Below are positions 47,101 through 60,428 of a stretch of 64,000 nucleotides of DNA, one piece after another. The stretch is from Paragordius varius. Lineage: Eukaryota > Nematomorpha. Location of the stretch: the NCBI GenBank assembly GCA_964247055.1, contig OZ176051.1:4340001-4404000 (forward strand), read 5' to 3'. The notes below the pieces were generated by a model. That model was not told the DNA's origin, did not search any database, and worked only from the letters and a program-made list of their open reading frames with translations. Position 1 is the first letter of the stretch. Each line of letters starts with the position of its first letter. The position numbers and the translations under genes were made by a program.

Positions 47101-49227
47101 AAGAACATAAAAGATTACCGTAACTGCTATTTTGGAATTGAAAATTTTTAATAAACAGAAAAAAATAAGATGCTAATTTTTATATCTATTTTTTAAAGGC
47201 CAAAAATAATTAATAACCATTCAAAATTATACCAACACCATTATTAATGCAATGTAATTTAAAAAAACAGTATCGCATATGGATTTTCGGATGATTTTTC
47301 GTTTTTCTTTGAAGGTATAAAAAACGATGTCTGCATATAACTTTTTAAAATATTTTCTACTATACCCAAGTTCAAGTTCAATGTAATAGTTTAGTTTTAT
47401 GAGTTTAATCCGACAAGTATATTGCTAAAAATAGTTTTCGGTGTGAAAGAAATTTAAAAATATATTTGCAAGTATTTAAAGAGGATAGGTAGATAGGTAA
47501 TTAACATAAATAATATTCAAATTATCAATTTTTTTATGTCCTTTCATTTTACAAAATATACACATTGATATAATATAGTAACGAGAGCTATTATTGGTCA
47601 TTTCAGTCTCTTAATTGGCTTAATAAACATATTTGCTGATATGTTTAATTTTTATTTTAAGTAGTCGTCCTTAAAATTACTGTTACATTACAACAATGGA
47701 ATATTCAATCTTTCAATTAAAAAAAAACGAAAATAATTAAAATGAAAAATCTTAACAACTGACATGTAAATAACCCAAATAGCCATTCAAAATACCAAAA
47801 TAAATGACAAATATTAGCTCTCGTTACTACGGTATAAAGATAAATATCAATTTTGTTGTGTATACAAGCAACAATAATAAAAAAGTTACAAAAGTTTTGC
47901 CGTAAAATTTCATTACATAATAAAAATTAAATACAAAATACATTCATTCCATTCCATAAAAGCCACATTATAATATAAGCAATAAAAATAATAATTATAA
48001 TTATTATTATTATTATGTAATCGAAAAAATAAGATATAAAAGTTTTACTTAAAGGAAAAAAAGGAAAGAAAAGGTATTTATTTTGCATTTTTTCATTACT
48101 ACACTACTTGATTCATAAAACCTACCATTGTCGCTTTAATAATATTCCAGGAAACATTTATATGTGACAAAAATGAAAAAAAAAACATTTCATATTACTC
48201 ATTACCAATAACAGTACAAAAATTTTTTGTATAAAATTAAAGCCAAAAACTAGACGAAATTTGATATATAATAATTTTAGATTATCGAAACATTTTTATC
48301 CTTAGAATTCTAGTAATATTACTAAAAATTAAAACCGGAAACTATTTTTTTCGGAAAATATAGTTGTGGTGTCACTTTCTTATACCTTGTAACATAAAAA
48401 TGTAAAATTGTACAACTAGAGATAAGATGTCTTATCCCAACACAAATATGATAAGAATGTAATAATTAAATATTAGGTGCGGTTAATGCGTGTTTATAAA
48501 TAAATAATCTTGAATATTATTTAGTTTTTTGGATAAATATTTTAATTATATTACACTTTGAATATTTTATTTTGTAAAAAAAACTTGTTATATATTAAAG
48601 TTTTGAGAGAAAATTATTAAACTAAAACGATTCTATGTAACCATAATTTGTACTCTCGTAAAATTAATGTAATATTAATCAATATACAAGTTTTTTATAT
48701 GGCAAATAAAATTAAAGAAATGATGATAAAACTAAAAGAAAAACAATAAATATACTTTTTACACAGGTTATTTAAATACTGATCTGTAACTGTTTTATCC
48801 AACCCTTTTATATACAAATTTGTCTTTGAGAGAATATATTGACGGCCGCCAATCGTTGCGGTTTCACACTTAGTAGCTTTACAAGATGCATTTAAAGTAG
48901 AATTTTCTTGGGATGTATATAAGGTTGGAGAATCCAATGTTTCAGACATTGATGAAATTTTTAAATTGGTTAAAGATAAAGTTATTGCACCGGAATCATG
49001 GGCAGATGTTTTAATATCTTGAAAAGAGGACGAATAAGTGATTTTAACATTATCCTAAAAATATTATAAAAAAGCTTACTTTGAAAACGGGTTCAAGGGA
49101 AATTTTGGATTCTATTGTGGTGAGAGTTAACTCTAAAACTATAATATATATTTATCAAACCTTTCTTCCCTTTGGTTAACTTTGATTTTAAACCAACACG
49201 TGGTTTATTATTAAAATTTGAAGACAT
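41188..49227 (-). CDS. RBMS: RBMS / alan-shepard-type two-RRM RNA-binding protein, ten exons, complete
   Basis: Exons in transcription order: 49227-49161, 49132-49080, 49054-48756, 47065-47007, 46459-46368, 45807-45623, 44839-44778, 44079-43609, 42839-42702, 42332-41188; 2,571 nt, 856 residues. Introns: 28, 25, 1690, 547, 560, 783, 698, 769 and 369 nt, all GT-AG and in phase. RRM1 starts near residue 118 ([18 protein letters not shown]1 KGFGFVDF). RRM2 has [12 protein letters not shown] and RNP1 RGVGFARL, with an extra loop of about 14 residues ([14 protein letters not shown]) before RNP1. The family signature MCKFAD follows. The last 570 or so residues are Asn-, Pro- and Ser-rich and disordered, far longer than in vertebrates. 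Related to vertebrate RBMS1-3, Drosophila shep and C. elegans sup-26, which bind mRNA/ssDNA. Several introns contain Tc1-like MITEs. Confidence 0.92.
44097..44357. mobile_element. Tc1-like MITE (T4) abutting an RBMS splice acceptor
   Basis: The right end is intact (…GAATTGTAAATGGTA, then TA). The left end keeps a subterminal unit (AAATTCACCTTTGAACAATT) but lacks the outer TACCATTTACAG. On the RBMS strand the acceptor of exon 8 (AG at 44080-44081) lies within 20 bases of this truncated end, so the branch-site region is transposon-derived. Confidence 0.65.
45199..45410. mobile_element. Tc1-like MITE (T5), internally shortened, RBMS intron 6
   Basis: The ends TACTATTCACATTC and GAATTGTAAATGGTA lie between TA dinucleotides and carry 21-bp subterminal units. 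The copy is 212 bp, about 100 bp shorter than T2, and its left end is diverged. Confidence 0.65.
47512..48633. repeat. Segment of RBMS intron 3 repeated after the scaffold gap
   Basis: These 1,122 bp reappear at 62879-64000 with a constant offset of 15,367 and no length difference at any point compared. The segment itself has no gene or transposon ends. Confidence 0.9.
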
Positions 49228-49342
49228 TAAAACCAGCTAGTTAAGTCGATCCTTAAAAACATGTGGTATATTAAACGCTGTTGGACACATTTGTAGAATG
49301 AAAAATTAGGCTGTGGTCGGTAAAAATATTTATTTTTGGTTT

Positions 49343-50478
49343 CACTTTGATTCAAATTGGGGTATCTAAATACCTCAGATAAATTTAAGTTAAATTTTTT
49401 ATAAAACTACTGAAAGAAACCAATTTAAATTTATGCTTCTATCCTAATAAAAATTAAACTATGCCAAAATATCCAAATAATATTTTGTTTTAAAAAAAAG
49501 TTCCATGTCAAATTACTTCGACGCCATTTTTATTTTATAAAATTTTTGCAAAATATCGTCTTCATTTAATTTTAACACTTGTATACAATACATTCATCTT
49601 AGTCCTTCGATTCAAATTGGGATAGTTAAATACCCCAGGCCTGTTTAAAATTAAATTCTTTAAAATATATGGAAGGAATCGATACCATGGCATAATCTTG
49701 CACCTATATAACATTAATAAACCGAAATATATAAAAAATATATATTCAAAAATACTTGATATAACTTATTTTAAGCTAAAACCGAAAGGTAAAAATTTAT
49801 TCAACGTGACATGCTTATAGTAAAATTGAAAAATAATACCAAATAAACAGCTTTTTCTATTTCTATCAATGTTAGATGTCATTTAAATAAGAAATTAGTT
49901 TAAATATTACCCTTAAAATTAAATGAAGACGATATTTTGAAAAAATTTTGTAAAATCAAAATGGCGTCGAAGTAGTTTGACATGAAACTTTTTTAAAAAA
50001 CAAAATTTACTTTAGATATTTTGGCATATTTTTATAATTATTAGGATAAAAGCATAAATTTAAATTAGAACCGTGTCCTTGAGTAGTTTTTTAAAAATCC
50101 TAATTGAAATTTAGTCTGGGTTATTTAGATACTCCAATTTGGATCGAATGTTAAAGGGAAAATTAAAGCTAAATTTTTATTTAAATTACATCTAACATTG
50201 ATAGAAATAGAAGGTTTTTTTTTTCTTATTTTTACCATTGCACACATGTCACGTTGTCTAAAGTTTTACCTTTCGGGTTTAGCTTAAAATAAGTAATATC
50301 AAATATTTTTAAATAAAAATTTTATATATTCCGGTTTATTAATGTTATATCAATGCACATTTTGCCATGGTTTCGATTCCTTCCATATTTTTTAAAGTAT
50401 ATAATTTTAACCAGGCCTGGGGTATTCAATTATCTCAATTTGAATCGAAGGGCTGAAATGAATGATGTGTTGTATCCA
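49343..50478. mobile_element. TTAA-flanked element, copy 7, split by copy 8
   Basis: Left end CACTTTGATTCAAATTGGGG; right end TGTTGTATCCAA then TTAA-like sequence (terminal GTG lost). Copy 8 divides it at 49576-50150; its outer part is about 557 bp. It starts roughly 115 bp upstream of the RBMS start codon, so it lies in or next to that promoter. Confidence 0.65.
49576..50150. mobile_element. TTAA-flanked element, copy 8 (complete, inside copy 7)
   Basis: The copy spans 575 bp between TTAA 49572-49575 and TTAA 50151-50154, orientated opposite to its host. The host flanks rejoin to the intact sequence (AATTTTAAGGGTAAAA type seen near 24,350) with small changes. Confidence 0.75.
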
Positions 50479-50482
50479 ATTA

Positions 50483-50819
50483 AGCCAGTTGTAGTCACAG
50501 AAAATTTTTAAAAAATATCATCTTGCCTCAAGGATCGCGCACCAATTTTATAATTCTTTGACAACAGATAATTTTATAATCAAAATGAGTATATCAAAAA
50601 ATATAATAAATATTCATAGCCATAAAATAGGACTTAGGGCCGCTTCCACTTTTTAAAACCAAATATTAACCAAGAACTTATGTAATGAAGTTATTGGGAT
50701 ATTTAGATTATATTTTGAGACTTTTTTAATTTAATATTTACTTACCAAGTGTTCTTTGTACTAGAGCTTTAAAATAAAAAAGCGATTAATTTGTTTTTGC
50801 TAGGATATGATTATCATAT
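50483..50819. other. A+T-rich spacer, nothing recognised
   Basis: No gene, element ends or notable repeat is visible between copy 7 and the Helitron-like array. Confidence 0.4.
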
Positions 50820-53122
50820 CTAGAGGGCCCTGTCACGCTTCGCTGTGACTTAGTCTCACGGATAATTATTCTTATTAATTTGCAATAAATAGAGGTAATG
50901 GAGAGGAAAATAATAAAAAACATATTTACTAAATATCTTTAATTATTCTTTTACAGGTTTTTGCATAAGCTCAAATATTGTTTACTCGAAATAAACCATA
51001 TTTAAACTGTCCCTTAATAAAGTTAATATTCAACTATCATTGGATTTATTTTGAGATTTTCGTTTTATGAAATCATGGTTAAAAGCTTATTTTATTTTGA
51101 ATTTGTGTTTACACATCCGGGATCAAGGGATATAAAAAGTAAATCATTTGTGGTCCCTTTTTAAAGAAAAAGAATGATATTATACAAATCCCCCAGAAAT
51201 GTGTTTAACTAAACTCATATGTTTCTTAAGTTTTTTGAAAATTAGCTCCAAAACCACGCCCTTTTTATATGGCGTCTTAGTTTTAAACCGACCCCTACCC
51301 ATAGACCTTTATAAGAAAAAGCGAGTAAAATTCTTTGCCTTTAGGGCAAATATTTGTTCATCTTTGATACCATCGTCTCATATGCAAAAATAATCGTTTT
51401 ATGATGACGTATTTTTGGAGCATAAAGGCCCCAAATTAATGGCTAATAAAAAAACGCCTGAACTTTTTACCTGGTTACGGGTAATATAGCTTTACATAAG
51501 CTCATATGGCTTCATAAACTTTCTGTAAATTAGCTCCAAAACAACGCAATTTTTGTATAATGGCGCAGTTTTTGGCGGGTAGCTCTTAACCCAGGGGCAA
51601 ATATAAAATAAGCGTTGGGCAAAATTTTTGCCTTTATGTGGGGAATATCTGGAATTATCATGGATTCCATATGTTCTTATTAGACATATAGGTCAGAAAT
51701 TTGGTTCCAAGGGCATGCTATATTGATAGATGACGCAGTTTTACGCGGGTACCCTCCTAACCAGGGGCGTAACAAAAAAGGCTCAATTAAAATTTTTGCC
51801 TTTATTTGGATAATACCTGGAATCATGATTGATTGCATATGCTCTCGTGAAATTATAAAAAAATTTCCTTAAAACCAAAGAGTTATTCTATGGTGGCACA
51901 TTTTTACGGGCAAGGGCCTGGGTAATATTTTAAGCCCTTATTGAACTCTATGACCTGAAAAGTTTTTTGCCTCCAAAGTCACGATGTATCGATATGGTGG
52001 CGCAGTTGTTGGTGGGTAACCTCCTGCCCATAGGACAATGTAAAAAAAAATTTCCTGTATAGGGAATACATGGAATCATCATTCATTCCATATGTTTTTA
52101 ATAGTTTTTGGAGAATGGCTTCATAACTAAATAATAGTTGAATGATATTTTATTAGGGCGTAAAGGCCCTAATTAACGGCTAATTCAAAAAAACCGCCCG
52201 ACTTAAATTTTTCCCTTTATACGGGGAATATTTCGGGCCCTTATTAATCTTATATGGCCTGATAGTTTTCTGAGAATTAACTCCTAAACAACGCAATTTG
52301 GATATGGTGGAGCCGTCGGTTAGGTCCCTACCCAGAGTCTGATACAAAAAAAGCGCTTGATTAAAATTTTTGTCTTTTTACGGAAAATACCTGGAATCAT
52401 GATTGATTCCATATGCTCTCATTAGTTTTTGGAAAAATTGCATCAAAATTAAAAAACATTCTATGGTGGCGCATTTGAGGTGTGAAGTGCCTAATTAACG
52501 GCTCATTTTAAAAAACCGTACGACCTAAATTTTTGCCTTGTTACGGGTAATATTTTAAGCACGTATTGAACTCATATGGCCTGGTAGGTGAAATTCAGCC
52601 CCAAAGGCACGCTATTTCGATATGACGGGGCAGTTTTTGCAGGTATGTCCTTGAGCAGCCAATATAATAATGCGCACGACTAAAATTTTTACCTTATCTG
52701 GAATCTTCATTAAATATTTACGGTCTCATACCCTGGGCAAAAATAGATTCGAAAAATTATTTTTGTGGACATAATTTTTTGAAAAAATGGCATTTTACGG
52801 GGGGAGCGGGTAAAAAGAGGGCCTAAATTAAAAAAGCAAGCCGACTATGTTCGGCGCAATCGAAAGTAAAAAATCATATTTGAAATCGAATGGTCCAACA
52901 CATTTTCTGGAATATTTCAAAGACACGATTTTTGTGGACCTCTTTCAAAAAAACCCGTTTTTTACACGGGGTGGGCCCGAACTGGTGGCCTAAGTCAAAA
53001 AAGGGCGAATCGCGGCATTCATTAATGATTATAGTTTTTCGACATTTGGATTTGAATAAGGCTACCGGTTTTCTGGAAAGAGAACACAAAGCCAGCATTT
53101 TCCATGTTTATAAATATATAGA
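50820..53122 (-). mobile_element. Helitron-like element with long degenerate tandem array (minus strand)
   Basis: The 5' end at 53,122 (minus strand) reads A|TCTATATATTTATAAACATG, matching the start of the Helitron at 812. Its first ~400 bp (to about 52,720) match that element too. From about 52,720 down to 51,190 follow units of roughly 250 bp marked by GGAATCATNATTGATTCCATAT, TGGCGCAGTT and AAAATTTTTGCC. A candidate 3' end has a hairpin (GTCAC at 50832-50836 pairing with GTGAC at 50845-50849) and CTAG at 50820-50823, but the next base is A rather than the usual T. The 3' boundary is therefore provisional. Confidence 0.5.
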
Positions 53123-54349
53123 TTATAATAACTTGAATACAAAGGAGTTAAATGTATACCCTAGGCCAACAATTAATATTTAAAAAACACTAAAAAGGAG
53201 GTCACAATTTAGATTTTATGAATCTATTTTAACACTTTTTGACTTTTTCTATTTTGTGCGAGATCTGTATTAGTTTTCTACCCGATAGATAAAAGTAGTA
53301 ATCAAACTACTGTGAATGTAAGTAGATATTAATATAACATTAGGTAAAAAAGCTTATATTTTTACAGTTTTCTAACTTCTAAATAATAAAATTGGGACAA
53401 CTCCAGAACATAATTGACAAACAGTTGATAATTATAATATATCAGTCGTTCGTAGCCTAAACGCTTTTTAAAAGTTAATTATTCACATTTTTCAAACATA
53501 ATATACATTTGTTGCCTGTTGCATTCGCAGTTTAAAAAAAAATAAAAAAATTGCTGCGAAAAAAATTGAAATGGGGATTTTTTTACAATTTATATTATAA
53601 AAAAGTTTGTATCATGCGCATAAAAGACTAAAGAAACCATATTATTAAATTTGGCCCAATTTTATAAATATTTTTAAGATTTTGAAATTATAATGGACAT
53701 GGGGAATGGTATTACTCCAAAAGGTCAAAGAAAAAAAGCCAAAATAAATAACCCAAATTACATTTAAAAAAACCATTTTTAGTTCACATCATTAAAAAAT
53801 AGTGTAATCACATTTGAAAAATGCTTTAATTCGCATTATATTTAACGTTAGCTAATGCACATATGTCATGTCTAAATTTTTGACTTCAGGTTTATTCAGA
53901 AAAAAGAAAATTCCACATCATTAATAAATATATTTTATATTTCAATGCATCAATGTTTTAAATAATGCTATTTTCAAATGATTCAATATACATTCCATAA
54001 TTTTGAATATAATTTATTTAACAAGATGGCCGCCAACTACCCAATTTGTATCGGAGGACTAAGGAGTTTTTAAAGATTCAGTTAATTTTTTTCCGTAGAC
54101 AATACTGCGTTCAAAATCGGGGGGTATAAAAATATGATGAAATATATAAATTCTTAGGAAAACGTACCAGGATTATCATGGTTTTTTTAGTTTTGGCACT
54201 TAAGAGCGAATTAGGAATTATTTACACTTTTGTGGTAAGGGCTCCATATCAAAAAATGGCAAAATTTGTATAATAAATAAATATTTTTTGGTAAAAGCTA
54301 AATGCTTTATTTTAAAATATCACTAAAATATATAAGCTGCATATAAAAA
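53123..54349. other. Spacer with old repeat debris
   Basis: Around 53,840-54,066 lies a badly decayed TTAA-element relative in reverse orientation (ends near CCAATTTGTATCGGAGGACT). The rest is A+T-rich and unrecognised. Confidence 0.4.
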
Positions 54350-54706
54350 GCAAAAATAAAAATTTTTATTCAAAAATAGTTGATATTACTTTTAAGCTAA
54401 ATCCGAACGGTAAAAATTTAGTCAACGTGACATGTGTGCAATGGTAAAGTTGAAAATATTACAAAATAAACCGCTTTGTATTTTTCTATCAATGTTAGTT
54501 TGTAAAATAAAAATGGCGTCGAAGTAGTTTGAGATGGAGCTTTTTTTAAAAACAAAATTTTATCAAGATGTTTTGGCATATTTATATAATATTTATCAGG
54601 ATAGAAGCATAAATTTAAATTGGGACCGTTTCCTTCAGTCGTTTTTTAAAAATATTAATTTAAATTCAGTCTGGGGTATTTAGATACCCCAACTTGAATC
54701 GAAGTG
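54350..54706. mobile_element. TTAA-flanked element, copy 10 (left-truncated)
   Basis: The right part is well preserved: GGGGTATTTAGATACCCC palindrome, then CTTGAATCGAAGTG and TTAA (54707-54710). The left portion is missing before about 54,350. Confidence 0.6.
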
Positions 54707-54710
54707 TTAA

Positions 54711-55788
54711 AGCGTTGCTATACCATTCACACTCAAAACACAGTGTCCACAAAAAAATCCTGATGAATTATAATGGTTTTGGCTCTTACGAGAGATTTGA
54801 GATTTCATGACCTTTTATTGTAGTCTTATATCCCAGAACGATTGGAAATTTGGATATCTTTAAAATAATTTAAGATAATAAACCGAATTTAAAAATATGA
54901 TTTCTTTAGCCTTTTAGGCGCACAATACAAATTTCTAAATTATGTAAAATTGTGAAAAAATCTTTATCTCAAACATTGGCCGCCATTTTTTGTTTAAATT
55001 TTTTAAATCGCTAAAACAATAGGGAAATAAAGTATATTATGGTTAGCAAATGTAGACACATAAACTTTAGTAAGATTTCAGGTTATTTTTTATCAGCGAA
55101 AATTGAATTTTATTTCAATCGTTTGGGAACTGTCTTAATTTTAGACGCTAGAAATTACAATATTTTAATATAAGCCTTTTTGTCTATTAAAGGCGAACAA
55201 TGTTTAATAATTAAATTTAAATAAAACCCTCAAAACAGCCCTCTTTTGTGGTAACCGCTCCATATCAGAAAATAGCAAATTTTGCGCACATTTTGTAGAA
55301 TAAAGTTTTTTGGTAAAACTAAATTCTCCATTCCTTAAAATATATTTATGTATAATAAGCTACGTATGAAAATTCCGAAAGTCCCAAATTTTTTTGCTCT
55401 TCTCTGAGCTACTTGTCATAAAATAATAAAAAATCCGAGATTGAGCGATAAATATTAAATACTTTTAAAAAAAGCATATCAAAAATCTAATTAGCGAATT
55501 TTGTCGAAGCCTTCATACTATTAGCATGATGAAACCGTATAAAAACGCTTAAAGATACTACTTTTAATTTAAAGGTGCGCTTTCTTAAAAATTTTGGTAA
55601 ATTATGTAAAAATATTTTAAATATAAAGACCAACAAATATTTAGGAAAATGAAATAAGATAATTTTTTCAGGTTACGCCTTCTCATAATTTTTAGTTCAA
55701 GAATAATCCCTAAATATCAACAGCACCATAAATTGTAGCGAGCATAATTATTTACCCACGGAAAATGAGTCATGCCATATATCATTGG
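54711..55788. repeat. Dispersed repeat 'D', copy 3
   Basis: It shares TATTATGGTTAGCAAATG and the downstream TTTAATAATTAAATTTAA block with copies 1 and 2. No coding sequence was recognised. Confidence 0.4.
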
Positions 55789-56219
55789 TCAAACTGCAGC
55801 CCACGAACCGGATTCGATCCTTAAATCGATTTTTCTGGTCACCTGCAAAAATAAAATTTCATCATGCAAGTCTAAATCGACTCACATCACAATATTAGGA
55901 TTATATTTGGAATGTGATGAAAAAACAAAAATCTCGCCATTTTAAATAATGTGATACTTAATTAAACATATTTTTAATTTATGATTGAAAACATGTTTAT
56001 TAAATCAATACACTTACTCTTATTTTTGAATTAACGTCATTAAAAATTATGCGTGACCAATAGCGATTATTTATAAAATAAAGATCACAAACTGTATACA
56101 TTACACCAGAAAATGTGACTAAATTTTCATTTATTTCTTATCGGCACACCTTATAAAGCGCAAAAAACATGTATGATACTTAAAAAAGGATATGATGCCA
56201 GAGATTTTAAAATTGCCAT
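55789..56219 (-). CDS. Possible three-exon minigene, unidentified (weak Mpv17-like look)
   Basis: Exons in transcription order: 56219-56180, 56118-56018, 55842-55789, joined by GT-AG introns of 61 and 175 nt with phases that agree, giving 64 residues from ATG to TGA. Part of it reads LASYPFLITFSGVMYTVCDL and DLYFINNRYWSRIIFND. The first half has the hydrophobic pattern of an Mpv17/PMP22-family N-terminus (YPxxTxxSGxxYxxCD), but the product is far shorter than that family's usual 170-200 residues, and reading past the TGA gives more protein-like sequence. It could be a small gene, a fragment or a decayed gene. Confidence 0.35.
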
Positions 56220-56807
56220 AAGCAATCAACCTAAATATATTTTAAAACTAAATTGGTGTACAACTGTTTGACATATTATTTTTACGAAAGAATAATATAC
56301 GCAAAATATAGTATTTATTAATGCAACGAATTAAAAGTTAAATATGGTTGGTATTATATATATATAATGGTAAAACATCCATAATATATGGCAAAACAAA
56401 ATCCAAATGTATATGTATTCGTTACTATCCAAAAAATAAAAAGAATGTTGTTCGATTAAGGTAGAAATTCTTAGAGAAAAACAAAATAGTTGTGTTATGA
56501 CTAAATTATTGTTGGTGTGTTAATATTCAATAATAATAATCCAATTTGTTGTGTAAACAATTATTTATAAAAATATTAAAAATTGATCCAATATCAATAG
56601 CATACAAATCTCCAAATTTAGCCAAAAAATAATGTAAAGAAAATATAGTTGGGTAAATCTACACAAATTTTGTCTTTAATAAACGGCGCATTGAAATTTC
56701 CAAAATATAAGATATCACATAATGGACATATGTTACGTTCAAAATCAGCATAGCCCCACGTAAAATATCTTTTGACTGACGAAAAAAATCCAAAATAACT
56801 AAAATTT
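56220..56807. other. Short spacer, likely 3' UTR of the Asn-rich gene
   Basis: It lies just downstream of the TGA at 56808-56810 on the minus strand. A 50-codon open frame after the stop codon can be reached by a hypothetical 31-nt intron, but it does not resemble a known protein. No other feature was seen. Confidence 0.35.
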
Positions 56808-58207
56808 TCAATTCCCTTGATTCCAATACAATGGTTGCCCAGAATTCAAAGAAGATCCAGTTATAGACGGTCTGTTATTGGGTGTAACTGTAAAATATAG
56901 ATACATAAACTTTATTAAAAATGGTAGTCAAAAATTAAATTAAAATGAAGTACTAATAATTTATTGTAAAATCTATATAACAAATAAACACATTATAAAA
57001 AGGTGTGGCTCTTGCTCTTTTTTAAAGATGAGTTATGATATAACAAAATAATTTTTTTATTTAATTAACAGTGTGCATGCAAGACAGCATGCAAAATTAA
57101 TTCAGATGTTAAACCAAGCTTAATATAATAATTGTGTAACACCTTATGAAAAACAAATTATTTTATATATAAGCAATGGTATAATTTAATTTGTTTGCAG
57201 AAAAATATAAAAGTCATATGCATGATAACTTAAATATCATTGTTGATCAACACATAAAATAGGTAGTGGACACATCAAACCTTGCAAAAAAATTTAAAAT
57301 AGGAATAAAAACGATATTCATTTAATATGAGTATCTTGGAGCACTATTCCCTAGATTAATTCTATAAATTTAATTAATTTTATTAATATAAGTAATGTGT
57401 ATAATATTGTGTACAATTCAAATACAACAATAAAAAAGCAGTTAAAAATATTTTCAAAAAAATCATTTATTTAATAACAATTACAAATTACTTAAATCCA
57501 AATTAAACGTAACATTAATAGGAGATCACAATATTACAAGTTCATTAACTCGTTTAAACTTATGGTGTTCTGTATTTATAAAATATAATTTTACCCTGTA
57601 ATAAATATAATATATATCCGAGATTTTTTAATGTGTAAATTAATATAACGTCCAAAAAATGATGAAATAAAAAGGTAAATTTAAATATTTTTAAAATACA
57701 ATAACCCTATATAAGATTAATGTAAGAAGGTAATATACTAAAAAAATGACATAAAAATCACTAAGGTTTAATTGAGGCAAATCCATTGAATTGGGGTTTA
57801 TCAATCTTTCATTCATATAAAGCCAAACTTTTCAAATATTTTTAACTTATCAATATACAATTTTTCATTATAAATAATGGAAATAATTTCAATTTTCTAA
57901 ATACTCAAAAAAATAAAAGTAAGAGTAAAATAAATGGCCAATTAAATATTTTTTCTCTGTCTCGGATAAAGTTAATTAATTTAGTTGTATAAATTACCTT
58001 TCTGGCTGTTATCATTATGAGTCAATGTAGAAGGAGGCAAACTTAAACCATTACCTGCGCTGGATGATGAAACTCCACTACTCCCAGTTCCTAAATAAAG
58101 GAAATAATAAATATATATATAAACTAAAAGAAAGAAAATAAATGTCTAAATATTTCGTACATAAACTATATTATTTAAATTTTTATATAAGTGTTTCATA
58201 TATATTA

Positions 58208-58242
<35 letters not shown>

Positions 58243-60391
58243 CCTCAATCTTTTGAAAATTTATGCATTTTCAAGGGCGGAAAGTTAAGCTTATAAAATA
58301 AACTGTATCATTTGAATAAAAAGTTATTCATAAGTTTTCGTGACCATCAAAACCAAGTAACAATTAATTACCTAAGATACTATTTTTTGGGGGTGGTAAA
58401 CCATTATTGTTGCTATTAGTATTGTTTCCGACGCTCCCATTGTGATTTAAAATTATATTATTACGAGTTGGTGGTATATTCAATAACTGATGATGAGCAT
58501 TCATAAAAGGCAAATGTAATGGCGGTTGTTGTGCGAACGAAATTAGATTGGATCCTTTCAAAGCATTGGCTGAACTTTAATAAATATATATATATATGAT
58601 GTAAAAAAATAAATTTGTTAAAATGTTTTATTGTGTTATAATAATTCAAAGTGTAGTGAAACCAAAAAGCGTATGTACTGATGGGAATAAAAACACTCGT
58701 TTTTTCTAAACCCTTTTTGGTTATGATACAACTTTTTCTCAGATATTTTATTATCTTGTATAAATTACTTTTTAACCTTTTTTTAAACTTCTAAAAAATA
58801 TATATGTATACTCGTTAGTACCACTCAAAGACAAATTGTCACCCAGTGTCATATTATTATTATTATTCTGTATACCGCCAGCAAATGTTGAAACGGAGTT
58901 GTTGTTAACACCATTATTGTGATTTAGGAGGTAGAAATCATTCAAATTTTCTTTCATCACATTATTATTATTTGTTAATGATTTCAAAAAGTGAGGTGGT
59001 GGCGGTACATTGCTACTTAAGTTATTATTAAACGACATTGTAGATTGGTAGGGCAATCCGGCTCCTCCAGTAAAAAAATCCATTGAATTAAGCGATAAAA
59101 AGTGTGGGGGAGGGGGCATTGGGGGTAGATTCAATAGAGTCGTCGTAACATTAGTAGTAATTGTAGACAAATTCCCATTCGACATGTCATCTAAAGTATT
59201 GTTGACCATATCGGGCATGTGGACAGTACTATATAATATTAAACACCTTTTTGTGAAATATGTAAAAAAATCTTTCACAGGACATATCATTTTTTCAATT
59301 AGGAAAAAAAACTCTCGTGTTGTATTTTTTTTAAATTTAATTGAAAAAAACGCATTTAAATAATATATATGCAAGTTTCGTTATAAATCAGAATCTGATT
59401 ATATTTCATTTTATTAAGGTAGTTTATCCTTTTTGTCAATTTTTATACAAACACAACTATTTAAAAAGTATATATATTTTTATGTTAGGTAATTACCCCT
59501 TAATCAAATTCATGTTTTGTAGATATGCATTTTTCATATTCTGTCCATTCCCTCCAATATTATTCATATTATTGATTGGTGTGGTCTTATCATTATCTCG
59601 TTTGTTATTGACTCCTACTTTTATATTACTGCTATTGCTATGGCTATTATTTAACATAAATTGGTCCATGGTATTTAAAAAAGAAGCCCCATGCTGTGAA
59701 TTATTTCCAGGAATATTTCCTTGTAAAGGTGATAAATTTACAACATTACCCAAATTTTCAGTTTTCGTTAAATCCTTTAGTAGCATTGGATTTTTTGGCT
59801 CATGAGGAGCATATTTATTAGGCACGTTATTACGGTTGTTAGGGGCATGTAAAGCATTAAAATTATTATTATTGATATTATTTAGCGAATTATTATGGTG
59901 TTGATGATTTGATAAACCAGCGGTTCGAAGGGGAAATGGACTCACCTAAAAAATGGTTTAATCATATAATTTTTATGGAGTTTGTTTATATTTTAGTAGA
60001 TTAATTTTGGGGCATTAAATTTTTGATAATAGTTAAAAAATAATACATATATATACCATTAACTTTATTTAGATCATTACTACTTAAATTATTAAAACAT
60101 AAAAATGCCTGTGCATCTACCATAATATTATATTTTTAATATGTAATTTAAAATAAAAATACAATCTAATTTAAATTATTTTTTATATCATGTTAGTTTT
60201 AAAGAATATTTCCTTTTTTATAAATATCAAAAAATATAAGCAAATTATTTTAGTATTATGGAAAAAGCAAAAGAATAAATAAATAATCCATCAATATCCA
60301 AAAAATCGAGTGAATTTTTTTATCAAGTTTAATTGGATATTTAATAAAACGAGGTTAAAAAGAGTCTACACAAATTTGTAAACTTATAATG

Positions 60392-60428
<37 letters not shown>

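Noticed and set aside
56620-56790. A 50-codon extension of the Asn-rich gene beyond its stop through a 31-nt intron
   Set aside because: The frame is open but the sequence is not protein-like by comparison, and the exon before it ends well at a stop codon.
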